Assembly (NCBI RefSeq): GCF_019683595.1
Contig: NZ_JADGHZ010000022.1
Span: forward strand, 1-35,698
Length of the DNA stretch: 35,698 nt
Direction of reading: 5' to 3'
Source: Sphaerobacter sp.
GTDB taxonomy: Bacteria; Chloroflexota; Chloroflexia; Thermomicrobiales; Thermomicrobiaceae
Shown here piece after piece: positions 6,987 to 14,621 of this stretch; position 1 is the stretch's first letter, and each line of letters starts with the position of its first letter. Made by a program: the position numbers and the translations under genes. The notes beneath the pieces are model-generated. The model was not told the origin of the DNA. It did not search any database and worked only from the letters and a program-made list of their open reading frames with translations.

Positions 6987-7724
6987 ATGTCGATCACCCA
7001 CCGCGCGCCGATCCTGTGGCTGACACTGCGCCAGTTCCGCGCCGGTCGCGCGATCCTTCTGGTCGCCCTGTTCGCCGCCACACCCGTCCTCTTCGCAGCT
7101 ATCTTCCGCTGGAGCAGTGCGACGGGAGACGCGACCGAGTTCCTGTCCAACTTCTTCCTGGAGATCCTGGCGCCGACGATCCTGCCGCTGGCGACCTTGA
7201 TCCTGGCAACCAACGCCCTCGGGAATGAAATCGCCGACCGCACGCTTGTCTACATCGTCCTCAAACCGGTCGCGCGGGGACGCTTGATCGTCGAGAAATT
7301 CATCGCTTCGACGCTTGTGACGGTCCTTGCCTTCACCTTCGGGCTGGTAGCCACCTGGGCCGTCGCGACCGGGGGGAGCGGATCAGGGCGCCTGCTGGGC
7401 GCCTTGCTGGCCGGAACCCTGGCCGGGGTCGCCGCCTACGGTGCGCTCTTCCTGCTGATCAGCCTGCTGGTTCCGCGTGCCCTGCTTGTGGGGATCATCT
7501 ACGTGCTGATCTGGGAATCGGCCCTGGCGCGGTTCATCCCGGGTATCAAGATGCTGAGCGTGCGGCACTTCGCCCAGTCGGTCTTCGTCCGGATCCTCGA
7601 CAACCCGGCCATTCGCCTGGATCGCGCGTTGCAACTCTCCTCCGCCACGATCGTCCTCGTGGTGCTGGTCGTCGCCGCGCTCGCGCTCGCCACCCTCCGC
7701 TTGCGGCAGATGAACCTCCCCTGA
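6987..7724 (+). CDS. ABC-2 type transporter permease (second of the cluster)
   Basis: 245 residues, strongly hydrophobic, with about six membrane spans: AILLVALFAATPVLFAAIF, LAPTILPLATLILATNALG, FIASTLVTVLAFTFGLVATW, LLGALLAGTLAGVAAYGALF, LLISLLVPRALLVGIIYVLI, and VLVVLVVAALALATL at the end. Between spans two and three, DRTLVYIVLKPVARGRLIVEK matches the ABC-2 pattern of a subunit that couples to the ATPase. GAGGAGG lies upstream of the ATG at 6987. It is probably the partner of the preceding ATPase (5985-6962). No terminator is visible before the next gene. Confidence 0.85.
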   Translation: MSITHRAPILWLTLRQFRAGRAILLVALFAATPVLFAAIFRWSSATGDATEFLSNFFLEILAPTILPLATLILATNALGNEIADRTLVYIVLKPVARGRLIVEKFIASTLVTVLAFTFGLVATWAVATGGSGSGRLLGALLAGTLAGVAAYGALFLLISLLVPRALLVGIIYVLIWESALARFIPGIKMLSVRHFAQSVFVRILDNPAIRLDRALQLSSATIVLVVLVVAALALATLRLRQMNLP

Positions 7725-7792
7725 TAGGCTGCCGGCAACACGCCCGCGCTCCCTGCCGTCCCTGGTCTGTACTCTCCGGAGTGTGGTGCCCG

Positions 7793-9484
7793 ATGCCGTC
7801 GCTCTCGCTCCGTGGCCCGGTTTTCCTTCACCGCCGGCGGTACGCGGAGATCATCACCGTCCTCTCGCGCCATGGGTTGGGCTGGCTCCTCTACCAGTTC
7901 GGCCTCAGCACGCTCGTACCACTGGAGCGATTGCCGCTCCGCCGCGGCAGGCAGGTTCCGCGCCACACGCAACCCGAGCACCTGCGCCTCGCCCTTGAAG
8001 AACTCGGCACGACCTTCATCAAGCTTGGGCAGATCCTCTCGACGCGCGAGGACTTGCTCCCGCCGGAGTATGTGGCCGAGCTGAGCAAGCTGCGCGAGCA
8101 CGTGCCGCCCGTCCCCGCCGAGATCATCATCGCCACCATTGAGGAGTCGTTCGGCCGCCCGCTGTCGGACCTCTACAGCGAGTTCGACCCCAACCCGATC
8201 GCCGCCGCGTCGATCGGGCAGGTCCACGCGGCGCGCCTCCCGGGCGGGACGCCGGTGGTCGTCAAAGTCCAGAAGCCCGGTATCGCGGCGCAGGTCGAGG
8301 AAGACCTCGCGATCCTGATGCAAATGGCGCGCTTCGCCCAACGCCGCGCCCCGCTGGCCGAGGCGTACGACCTCGTGGCGCTGGTCGACGAGTTCGGCTG
8401 GACGCTCCGCAGCGAGTTGGACTACCTGCGCGAGGGCCGCAATGCCGACCAGCTTCACCAGTACTTCGCGGGATCCCAGTACGTCGTGGTCCCGAAGGTC
8501 TTCTGGGAGCACACAACGTCTCGCGTCATCACCTTGGAGCGGCTCGACGGCATCCACATCGACGACATCGCCGCGCTCGACAGCGCCGGGATCGATCGCC
8601 GGCGGCTGGCACGCAACGCGGCGAACCTCATCCTCGATCAGGTCTTCGTGCACCGCATGTTCCACGCGGACCCACACCCCGGCAACTTTGCCGTCCTGCC
8701 CGACGGTCGCATCGCCGCGTTCGACTTCGGCATGATCGGCCGCATCGACGACGAGACCCGAGATGCGCTCCTCAGCGTCGTTCTGGCCGCGGTGAACCAG
8801 GACGCCGACGGGCTGGTGGACGGGTTGGCTGCGCTGTCGGTCGTAGGCCGCGGCACGGACCGCGATGGGCTCCGCCGCGATATCCAACACCTGCTGGACC
8901 GTTACTATGGGGTGAGCCTGAGCGAGTATCGCTTCAACGAGATTTTCCAAGACCTGATGGAGATGGTGCGCCGTCGCCGCCTCCAGCTCCCGGCCGAGCT
9001 GAGCCTGCTGCTGAAGACACTCGCGATGTATGAGGCACTGGGCCGGAAGCTGGACCCGGATTTCGAGCCGTTCGCCGTCGCAGAGCCCTACGTGCGGCGG
9101 GCCGTGCTGGAGCAATACCTGCCGCAGACCTGGGTCCCGCAGTTGTTCGCCGCGGGCGACGATGCGATGCGACTGCTCACCACCCTCCCCCGCCGCGCCA
9201 ACCGGCTCCTGACCCGCGCCGAGCACGGCGATCTGGAGGTGGCGATGCGGGTAATCGGGATCGAGGAGATGACGCGCCAAGCGCACCTGCTGGTCAACCG
9301 CCTGATCGGCGCCATCCTCATCGCCGCCAGCCTGGTAAGCCTGGGACTCCTGCTGACCGTCTACCACCCGCCGTGGCTGCTGACCTGGCTAGCTCCGGTA
9401 GTCGGTGTCGGCGTCCTCGTGATGCTCGTTCTCGGACTCGTCCTCGCCCTCCACGCCGGCCGGAACGGTCGCCGCTTCCGGTGA
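7793..9484 (+). CDS. UbiB/ABC1/ADCK family protein-kinase-like ATPase
   Basis: 563 residues. Family landmarks appear in order: the KxGQ motif KLGQILSTREDLLPPEY (from about 77), the Ala-rich loop AAASIGQVHAA (about 137-147), the VK lysine strand VVVKVQKPGI (about 156-165), the catalytic-loop-like HADPHPGNF, and the DFG-like AFDFGMIG. Two C-terminal hydrophobic spans (from LIGAILIAASLVSLGLLL and from LTWLAPVVGVGVLVMLVL) anchor it in the membrane. UbiB-type proteins are ATPases needed for isoprenoid-quinone synthesis or lipid handling, not ordinary kinases. No quinone-pathway gene is nearby. The ATG at 7793 is chosen because GGAG lies 11 nt upstream; a GTG at 7781 is possible but too close to that site. 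Confidence 0.93.
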   Translation: MPSLSLRGPVFLHRRRYAEIITVLSRHGLGWLLYQFGLSTLVPLERLPLRRGRQVPRHTQPEHLRLALEELGTTFIKLGQILSTREDLLPPEYVAELSKLREHVPPVPAEIIIATIEESFGRPLSDLYSEFDPNPIAAASIGQVHAARLPGGTPVVVKVQKPGIAAQVEEDLAILMQMARFAQRRAPLAEAYDLVALVDEFGWTLRSELDYLREGRNADQLHQYFAGSQYVVVPKVFWEHTTSRVITLERLDGIHIDDIAALDSAGIDRRRLARNAANLILDQVFVHRMFHADPHPGNFAVLPDGRIAAFDFGMIGRIDDETRDALLSVVLAAVNQDADGLVDGLAALSVVGRGTDRDGLRRDIQHLLDRYYGVSLSEYRFNEIFQDLMEMVRRRRLQLPAELSLLLKTLAMYEALGRKLDPDFEPFAVAEPYVRRAVLEQYLPQTWVPQLFAAGDDAMRLLTTLPRRANRLLTRAEHGDLEVAMRVIGIEEMTRQAHLLVNRLIGAILIAASLVSLGLLLTVYHPPWLLTWLAPVVGVGVLVMLVLGLVLALHAGRNGRRFR

Positions 9485-9494
9485 GGCGCCGGAT

Positions 9495-9523
9495 CACCTC
9501 CGCGGCGGGTCCGCGATCAGGTG
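9495..9523. terminator. Hairpin between convergent ubiB-like gene and rhodanese
   Basis: CACCT (9495-9499) and AGGTG (9519-9523) enclose CGCGG (9501-9505) and CCGCG (9511-9515), giving a two-part stem with a small bulge and a 5-nt loop. It occupies most of the 49-bp gap between two convergent genes. There is no T-run. Confidence 0.45.
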
Positions 9524-9533
9524 TGGGCATCCG

Positions 9534-9878
9534 TCACCGGCCGCGCGTCGTCGGTAGATTCGCCTTGGTCCAGGCGATGATCCCGCCGGTGATATTGGCG
9601 GTGCGCTCGTGCCCGCGCTGCCGGTAGAAGTCTGTCGCGTACGCGCTGCGATTCCCCGACCGGCACAGGAAGAGCACCTCGCGATCGGACGGGATCGTCT
9701 CCACCTGCTCATCCAGCTTGCCCAGTGGAATCACCATTGCGCCGGGCACCGCGACCTCCGCGACTTCATCCGGCTCGCGCACATCCACGATCACGGCGTC
9801 GCCGCGCGATGCCCGCTCCCACGCCTGCTGAGGATCGATCTCGGGAACAACAGGCCGTTTTCCGGTGACGATCACCAT
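9534..9878 (-). CDS. Single-domain rhodanese-like sulfurtransferase
   Basis: 114 residues, one rhodanese fold. The VIVDVREPDEVAEVAVPGA stretch is the first conserved block. The active-site loop is CRSGNR with Cys72 as nucleophile, followed by the RSAYATDFYRQRGHERTANITGGIIAW block that ends the domain. Such proteins carry persulfide sulfur on the active Cys and hand it to acceptors such as thiosulfate/cyanide, thioredoxin or biosynthetic partners. No signal peptide or membrane span, so it is cytoplasmic. The physiological acceptor is not indicated by the neighbours. GAGAGG lies upstream of the ATG at 9878. Confidence 0.92.
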   Translation of the reverse strand: MVIVTGKRPVVPEIDPQQAWERASRGDAVIVDVREPDEVAEVAVPGAMVIPLGKLDEQVETIPSDREVLFLCRSGNRSAYATDFYRQRGHERTANITGGIIAWTKANLPTTRGR

Positions 9879-9917
9879 CGATGTATCCTCTCAGTGCGCT
9901 TGGTTTGACGTCTACGA

Positions 9918-9926
9918 AGTGTACCA
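9918..9926 (-). promoter_or_regulatory. Extended -10 promoter for the rhodanese gene
   Basis: The minus strand reads TGG-TACACT, a good extended -10, with no convincing -35. The leader to the ATG at 9878 would be about 33 nt. Confidence 0.5.
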
Positions 9927-10263
9927 GTCGATTTACACCATGCGTGACCCGACGGTGTTGAGTGATGCCGGAGGGAAGCCCATCCCTTTCTCCTCCCCTC
10001 GCCGCCGTTCTTGCGACCACGTGTGCGAGCTCAGCCAGCCACAGGGCGCAGCCGCCCTCCCCACCCGCGACCTACTCGTGACCCCGCTTGACGCGGTTCT
10101 CTCCGTTACCGCTCGGAACCACGCCGGCGCCACGCGCATTCCCGGCGCCAGTTGCGCACCACGCCGGCTCGCCGACAATACCGATGGCAACGCGGGCGCG
10201 GGCTAACCGTGCCCCAGCCTCCGACGTGGCGATGAGCAGGGGTGCTCCGGCGGGCTCATGCGC
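9927..10263. other. Divergent intergenic region, no gene seen
   Basis: About 340 bp between the rhodanese promoter and the acyl-CoA dehydrogenase promoter. Open frames on both strands have no recognisable family features and look like chance frames. It contains the repeated element CCACGCCGGC (twice, about 45 bp apart) and two GGCGCC sites near 10130-10155. I see no further structured element. Confidence 0.4.
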
Positions 10264-10269
10264 TATAAT
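10264..10269 (+). promoter_or_regulatory. -10 element for the acyl-CoA dehydrogenase-like gene
   Basis: Perfect TATAAT on the plus strand. No -35 match at 16-18 bp spacing. Predicted leader to the ATG at 10354 is about 78 nt. Confidence 0.5.
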
Positions 10270-10353
10270 GGCGCGCCCCTCCTCTCCCCAGAGTGGCGCA
10301 GGAATCGGGCGCAAGGCGGGCGACAGCGCGACTTCCGGAGGAGCGAAACGGCC

Positions 10354-11538
10354 ATGGAGGAATACCAGGAACTGGCGGCGCGCGTCCGCGCCTTCGGCGA
10401 GCGGGTGCTCGCCCCCACCATCGAGGATGAGTTCCGCGAGGGCCGGTTCAATGCTCGGGCAATTCCCGCCATGGCGGAAGAGGGCTTCCTCGGATGGAGC
10501 CTGCCACCCCAATACGGCGGCCTGGGGTACGACTACCGCGCCCTGGCCGTCCTCTGCGAGGAGTTGGGTCGGATCGACACCGCCCACCAGATCACCGTGA
10601 CCGTCCACCTCGCCCTCGTCGGCCTGGCGATCCTGCAGTGGGGCACAGAGGAGCAACGCCGCTACTGGCTACCGCGCCTCGCGCGCGGGGAGCGCATCGC
10701 CACCTTCGCCCTGACCGAGCCGGGCGTAGGGTCGGACGTTGGCAGCCTCATCGCCAGCGCACGCCGCTGCGGCGACGGGTACGTCTTGAACGGGGAGAAG
10801 GCCTGGATCAGCCTCGTCGACGAAGCCAACCTCTTCCTGGTCTTCGCCACCGTCGACCGCTCCCGTCGCCATCGTGGCATCACGGCGTTCCTTGTCGAGC
10901 GTGGGACTCCCGGGCTCAGCACGACGTCGTACCACGGCAAGCTCGGTATCCGGGCCGGGAGCACGGGGAGCGTGGTGTTGCAGGACGTGCAGGTCGGGGA
11001 GGACGCACTGCTCGGCCTGGAGGGCGAGGGCTTCGCCGTCGCCATGTCGGCCCTGGGCAACGGTCTGTACACCGTGGGGGCCGGCGCCGTGGGGGCGGCC
11101 CAGGCCGCGCTCGACGCCACCGTCGCGTTCCTGCGCGAGATTGACCCGGACGGCACTGGCCCCGCGCGGAGTCAGTGGGTCCAGCAGCGCGTCGCCCGCA
11201 TCGTCTGCGCCGTCGAGCGCGGTCGCCTCCTTATCCACCGGGCGGGCGCGCTGAAGAACAAGGGGGTGCCGAACGCGCGGGAAACGGGCCTGGCCAAGTG
11301 GCAAGCGACCGAAGCCGCCTATCAAGCCTGCCGCGACGCGCTCGAGATCCGCGAGACGCTTGGTCCGCCGCCCTACGAGCCGTTCGAGCGCCTCTTGTGG
11401 AACGTCAAGGGGAGCGTGATCTTCGGCGGGACGAGCCAGATCCACACCGGCATGCAAGCCGGTTATGCACTCGGCTACCGGCAGGAGCGACTGCCGCGCT
11501 GCCCCGCCCCCACGGCCGCGGACCTCGCTGCCCGGTGA
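10354..11538 (+). CDS. Acyl-CoA dehydrogenase-like flavoprotein lacking the canonical base
   Basis: 394 residues, the normal length for the family, with the three-part fold: an N-terminal helical domain, a middle beta domain with FALTEPGVGSDVGS and GEKAWIS (FAD and substrate contacts), and a C-terminal helical domain ending IFGGTSQIH. Acyl-CoA dehydrogenases oxidise acyl-CoA to trans-2-enoyl-CoA, passing electrons to ETF. In medium-chain types the catalytic Glu sits in the YEGT motif; here that position is Gly358 (IFGGT). The alternative Glu used by isovaleryl- and long-chain-type enzymes also seems absent (SALGNGLYTVGAG at the equivalent helix). The start at 10354 follows GGAGGAG at 10336-10342. 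No electron-transfer or beta-oxidation partner is adjacent, and the substrate is unknown. Confidence 0.9.
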   Translation: MEEYQELAARVRAFGERVLAPTIEDEFREGRFNARAIPAMAEEGFLGWSLPPQYGGLGYDYRALAVLCEELGRIDTAHQITVTVHLALVGLAILQWGTEEQRRYWLPRLARGERIATFALTEPGVGSDVGSLIASARRCGDGYVLNGEKAWISLVDEANLFLVFATVDRSRRHRGITAFLVERGTPGLSTTSYHGKLGIRAGSTGSVVLQDVQVGEDALLGLEGEGFAVAMSALGNGLYTVGAGAVGAAQAALDATVAFLREIDPDGTGPARSQWVQQRVARIVCAVERGRLLIHRAGALKNKGVPNARETGLAKWQATEAAYQACRDALEIRETLGPPPYEPFERLLWNVKGSVIFGGTSQIHTGMQAGYALGYRQERLPRCPAPTAADLAAR

Positions 11539-11704
11539 CGCCGGCGATCGCCGCCGATAACGGGGCATCCGGTCGATAACGCCGGGAGCTCTGTATGTCC
11601 CAATCGTCGGCGTCGGCACCGCCTCCAGTGGTGAGACACGCCCCTTCGAGGACCGCGATCGGCGTCGTGCCGGCCGCAGGCGGAGCCGAATGCACGCCCG
11701 AGGA

Positions 11705-11713
11705 TGGTACACT
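11705..11713 (+). promoter_or_regulatory. Extended -10 promoter for the DUF983 gene
   Basis: TGG-TACACT (hexamer 11708-11713). Transcription would begin about 11720, immediately before a leader hairpin (11724-11743). No clear -35. Confidence 0.5.
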
Positions 11714-11723
11714 TGGAGATCGT

Positions 11724-11743
11724 AGAGGACGCACTGGTCCTCT
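11724..11743 (+). other. Leader hairpin before the DUF983 ribosome binding site
   Basis: AGAGGAC (11724-11730) pairs perfectly with GTCCTCT (11737-11743) around the loop GCACTG, three nt before the Shine-Dalgarno GAGGAGG (11746-11752). The right arm is C/T-rich and could also pair with that Shine-Dalgarno, giving two alternative states. Confidence 0.4.
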
Positions 11744-11760
11744 TCGAGGAGGATGGGTGA

Positions 11761-12189
11761 ATGCCTGATCGTGCGACGGCCCTGCGCGTACTCCTGCGCG
11801 GCTGCCTCCGCCGCTGCCCGAATTGCGGTGATCCGGGCCCCTACCGCTGGTGGTGGAAGATGCGGTTGCGCTGCCGCAAGTGCGGGATTCATTTCGAGCG
11901 CGAAGAGGGGTATTGGACCGGCGCGATGGCGATCAACCTGATCTTCACGGAGCTGGTCTTCGCGGTGATCATGATCGCCGCCGTCATCGAGACCTGGCCG
12001 GACGTGCCGATGCTCCCGTTGCTCCTGGTCGGCCTGGCCGTCAACGCCGTCGTTGCCGTGACGTTCTACCCGATCGCCCGCACTATCTGGATCGCGATCG
12101 ATCTGCTCCTCCACCCGCTCGAGGCCGACGAGGTCCGCGAGACCACAGAACTCCGCCGCCTTCGCGACCAGACGACCGCCCACGTGTAG
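11761..12189 (+). CDS. DUF983 zinc-ribbon membrane protein
   Basis: 142 residues. The N-terminal part has two CxxC pairs, Cys19/Cys22 (CPNC) and Cys38/Cys41 (CRKC), forming a probable zinc ribbon. The DUF983 hallmark FEREEGYWTGAMAINL follows. Two to three membrane spans come next: about 55-77 and about 83-115. The charged C-terminus is cytoplasmic. The family's function is not known; it is small, bacterial and often near cytochrome-oxidase or lipid genes, neither of which is seen here. GAGGAGG lies 8 nt before the ATG at 11761. It converges on malQ, with only 10 bp between the stops. Confidence 0.87.
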   Translation: MPDRATALRVLLRGCLRRCPNCGDPGPYRWWWKMRLRCRKCGIHFEREEGYWTGAMAINLIFTELVFAVIMIAAVIETWPDVPMLPLLLVGLAVNAVVAVTFYPIARTIWIAIDLLLHPLEADEVRETTELRRLRDQTTAHV

Positions 12190-12199
12190 CGCGGGGGCG

Positions 12200-13708
12200 C
12201 TATGGTCCCGCCCCTGCCGCACGACCGTACGTGTCCGTGAGGGAGGCAAGGCGGTGCGCGCGTTCTGGAGTGAGCGCATCCTCACGGACGCGCCACGCCC
12301 AGTTACCGCTCGCCGTGCCGGGAACGTTCATCCGCGCCTCACTGCCCAACTCCAGTACATCCTGCAGCGGGACCACCGCTGCGTTCGCCACCGACATGAA
12401 CGCGAGCCGGATCAGATCCCACACGATGTCATGGCCGTCCGTCCCCAGGTAGCGGAGGGCGTGCTCCCGCTCGTGCGGCGGGCACGTCCGGAACCAACCG
12501 AGCGTCGTGTCGTTGTCGTGCGTGCCGGTGTAGACGACCGTGTTCGGCTCGTAGTTGTGCGGGAGGTAGGGGTTGTCGCTTCCACTGCCGAACGCGAACT
12601 GCAACACGCGCATCCCCGGGTAACCGAGCTGCTCTCGCAGCTCATGGACGTCCGGCGTGATGACCCCGAGGTCTTCCACGATGATCGGGACTGGACCTAA
12701 TTCACGCTGCAGTCGCTGGAAGAAGTCCAAACCCGGTCCGGGTACCCACGCGCCGTTGATCGCCGTCTCTTCTCCCGCCGGGATCTGCCACCCGGCAGCG
12801 AACCCCCGGAAGTGGTCCACCCGCACGAGGTCGACGAGCTCGCGTACCCGGCGGAACCGGTCGATCCACCAGCGGTAGCCGGTTGCGGCCAGCGCATCCC
12901 AGCGATAGCACGGGTTACCCCAGAGCTGACCGGTCGCGGAGAAATAGTCGGGCGGGACCCCGGCGCGCATCGTCGGTTGGCCCGCCTCGTCCAAGGTGAA
13001 GAGATCCTGGTGCGCCCAGACATCGGCGCTGTCGTGCGACACGTAGATGGGGATGTCTCCGACGATTCGGATGCCCCGCTCGTTGGCGCGCTGCTTCAGG
13101 GTGTGCCACTGGCGATCGAAAACAAATTGGAGGAAGGCCTGAAAGCGGACGTCGCGATCCAGTCGCTCCCGCCACTGAGCGAGCGCCTCCGGCTCGCGGC
13201 GGACCAGAGCCGGCTCCCAGCGGTACCAGGGCAGGCCGTCGTGGGCGGTACGCAGCGCGGCGTAGAGGGCATAGTCGGCCAGCCAGTCCCCCTCGCGGTG
13301 CCAGAAGTCTTCATAGGCGGCGTGCAACTCCCCGGCGCCGGCCGCCTCGAAGCGCTCGAATGCGCGCGCGAGGGCTGGCATCTTGACGCTGGCCGCCCCG
13401 GCGAAGTCGGCGCGCTCTGGATCCGAAGGCAGCGGGGGCGGCACCTCGTCAGCGGTCAGCAGACCCCACTCGACCAGCGGCGACAGCGCGATCAGTAGTG
13501 GGTTGCCCGCGAACGACGACCGCGCGTCGTACGGGGAGTCTCCAGCGCCAGGAGGCCCAAGCGGCAGGATCTGCCACAGGCCCTGCTGCGCTTCGCCCAG
13601 CCAGTCGATGAACCGCGCTGCGACGTCACCGAGGTCGCCGACCCCGTGCGGTCCTGGGAGCGATGTCGGATGGAGAAGGATCCCTGACGTCCGGCCAGTC
13701 ACTACCAC
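12200..13708 (-). CDS. malQ: 4-alpha-glucanotransferase (amylomaltase, GH77)
   Basis: About 502 residues, the length of the short bacterial amylomaltase group. It transfers alpha-1,4-glucan segments between malto-oligosaccharides in glycogen and maltodextrin metabolism. Visible motifs: the N-terminal SGILLHPTSLPGPHGVGDLG and QILPLGPPGAGDSPYD, the nucleophile Asp298 in VRVDHFRG, the acid/base Glu345 in IIVEDLG, and the third carboxylate Asp398 in GTHDNDTT. The residue spacing matches the Thermus enzyme. The GTG at 13708, with AGAAGGCGGG upstream, is preferred to a GTG at 13753 that would add 15 low-complexity residues. No other glycogen gene is nearby. Cytoplasmic. Confidence 0.94.
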   Translation of the reverse strand: MVVTGRTSGILLHPTSLPGPHGVGDLGDVAARFIDWLGEAQQGLWQILPLGPPGAGDSPYDARSSFAGNPLLIALSPLVEWGLLTADEVPPPLPSDPERADFAGAASVKMPALARAFERFEAAGAGELHAAYEDFWHREGDWLADYALYAALRTAHDGLPWYRWEPALVRREPEALAQWRERLDRDVRFQAFLQFVFDRQWHTLKQRANERGIRIVGDIPIYVSHDSADVWAHQDLFTLDEAGQPTMRAGVPPDYFSATGQLWGNPCYRWDALAATGYRWWIDRFRRVRELVDLVRVDHFRGFAAGWQIPAGEETAINGAWVPGPGLDFFQRLQRELGPVPIIVEDLGVITPDVHELREQLGYPGMRVLQFAFGSGSDNPYLPHNYEPNTVVYTGTHDNDTTLGWFRTCPPHEREHALRYLGTDGHDIVWDLIRLAFMSVANAAVVPLQDVLELGSEARMNVPGTASGNWAWRVREDALTPERAHRLASLTDTYGRAAGAGP

Positions 13709-13796
13709 GTTGGTCCCGCCTTCTCGCTGCGCGGCCCCACCGCCGACCCCCACGCCGGAATGATGCCATGGCGTGCCGTTGTGGAGCGGCGTCGAC

Positions 13797-13802
13797 TACA
13801 AT
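13797..13802 (+). promoter_or_regulatory. -10 element overlapping the endonuclease III start region
   Basis: TACAAT at 13797-13802 overlaps the first in-frame ATG (13801). If it is the promoter, transcription begins near 13809 and the message would start at or next to the ATG at 13810, that is, leaderless. No Shine-Dalgarno is visible before 13810. Confidence 0.4.
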
Positions 13803-13809
13803 GGGGATC

Positions 13810-14544
13810 ATGGAGTACCGAGCGACCGCGCAGTCAGCCGTCGACGGCAGTGAGCGTCGCAGGCGAGCCGCCGAGATCACGCGCCGTCTGCGCGTGACCC
13901 ACGCCGTAGGCCCCTGGCAGCCATCGGGCACGCCCCTCGAGGAGCTGGTGCAGACGATCTTGTCGCAGCACACCTCGGACGTCAACTCGGCTCGCGCCTA
14001 CGCTGAGCTCCGGCAACGCTTCCCGACGTGGGAAGAGGTCGTGGCTGCGCCGGTGGACGAGGTGGCCGACGCGATCCGCAGCGGCGGGCTGGCACGACAA
14101 AAAGCGCCGCGCATTCAGGCTGCTCTTGAGGCTGCCCTGAACTCGGGCGAGAATCCGCCGCTGGCATCCCTCTTCACCTTGCCGCTTCCCGAAGCGAAGC
14201 GCCGCCTCACGAGCCTGCCGGGGATCGGCCCGAAGACTGCGGCCTGCGTCCTCCTTTTCGCCTGCGGGCGCCCCGCCTTACCGGTCGACACGCACGTCTA
14301 TCGGGTCTCCCGGCGGGTCGGGTTGATCGATCCCGGCGTCAGCGAAGCCGCCGCGCACGACCGGTTGGAACCCCTCCTGAGCCCGGAGGACGTCTACCCG
14401 TTCCACGTCGGCCTGATCCGGCACGGACGCCGGGTCTGCAAGGCCACCCGCCCGCGATGCGACGAGTGCTGCATCCGCGACCTCTGCGACTACTGTCAGG
14501 CAGGGTGCCACGATACGCGTCAGGACGCCGCGGCGGGAACGTGA
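13810..14544 (+). CDS. nth: Endonuclease III-type DNA glycosylase/AP lyase
   Basis: 244 residues from 13810. The HhH-GPD fold is clear: the helix-hairpin-helix LPGIGPKTAAC carries the catalytic Lys142, and Asp160 in PVDTHVYRVSRR is the second catalytic residue. The [4Fe-4S] loop is complete near the C-terminus with spacing C-X6-C-X2-C-X5-C. The SQHTSD motif replaces the SAQATD seen in E. coli Nth, as in many thermophile and actinobacterial homologues. It removes oxidised pyrimidines and cuts the abasic strand in base-excision repair. The start could also be the ATG at 13801, but that codon lies in a -10-like box. There is an extra Cys-rich tail (DYCQAGCHD) after the cluster. Confidence 0.93.
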   Translation: MEYRATAQSAVDGSERRRRAAEITRRLRVTHAVGPWQPSGTPLEELVQTILSQHTSDVNSARAYAELRQRFPTWEEVVAAPVDEVADAIRSGGLARQKAPRIQAALEAALNSGENPPLASLFTLPLPEAKRRLTSLPGIGPKTAACVLLFACGRPALPVDTHVYRVSRRVGLIDPGVSEAAAHDRLEPLLSPEDVYPFHVGLIRHGRRVCKATRPRCDECCIRDLCDYCQAGCHDTRQDAAAGT

Positions 14545-14557
14545 CGCGGCACATCGG

Positions 14558-14566
14558 TGTTATGAT
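14558..14566 (+). promoter_or_regulatory. Extended -10 promoter for the phosphatase-MBL-peptidase operon
   Basis: TGT-TATGAT (hexamer 14561-14566), 14 bp after the endonuclease III stop. No good -35. Leader to the ATG at 14622 is about 50 nt. Confidence 0.5.
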
Positions 14567-14621
14567 GAGTAGCACAGGCGGACCGTTACCCCGCGTTGTG
14601 GCCACTCAGAGGGGGACACCG

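Noticed and set aside
7499-9367. A 622-codon leftward open frame opposite the UbiB-like gene
   Set aside because: It is the antisense shadow of a well-supported gene and shows a mirror composition (Asp/His/Val/Leu/Arg-rich) with no motif.
10669-12285. A 538-codon leftward open frame opposite the acyl-CoA dehydrogenase and DUF983 genes
   Set aside because: Antisense shadow in high-GC DNA; no motif, and both plus-strand genes have good family matches.
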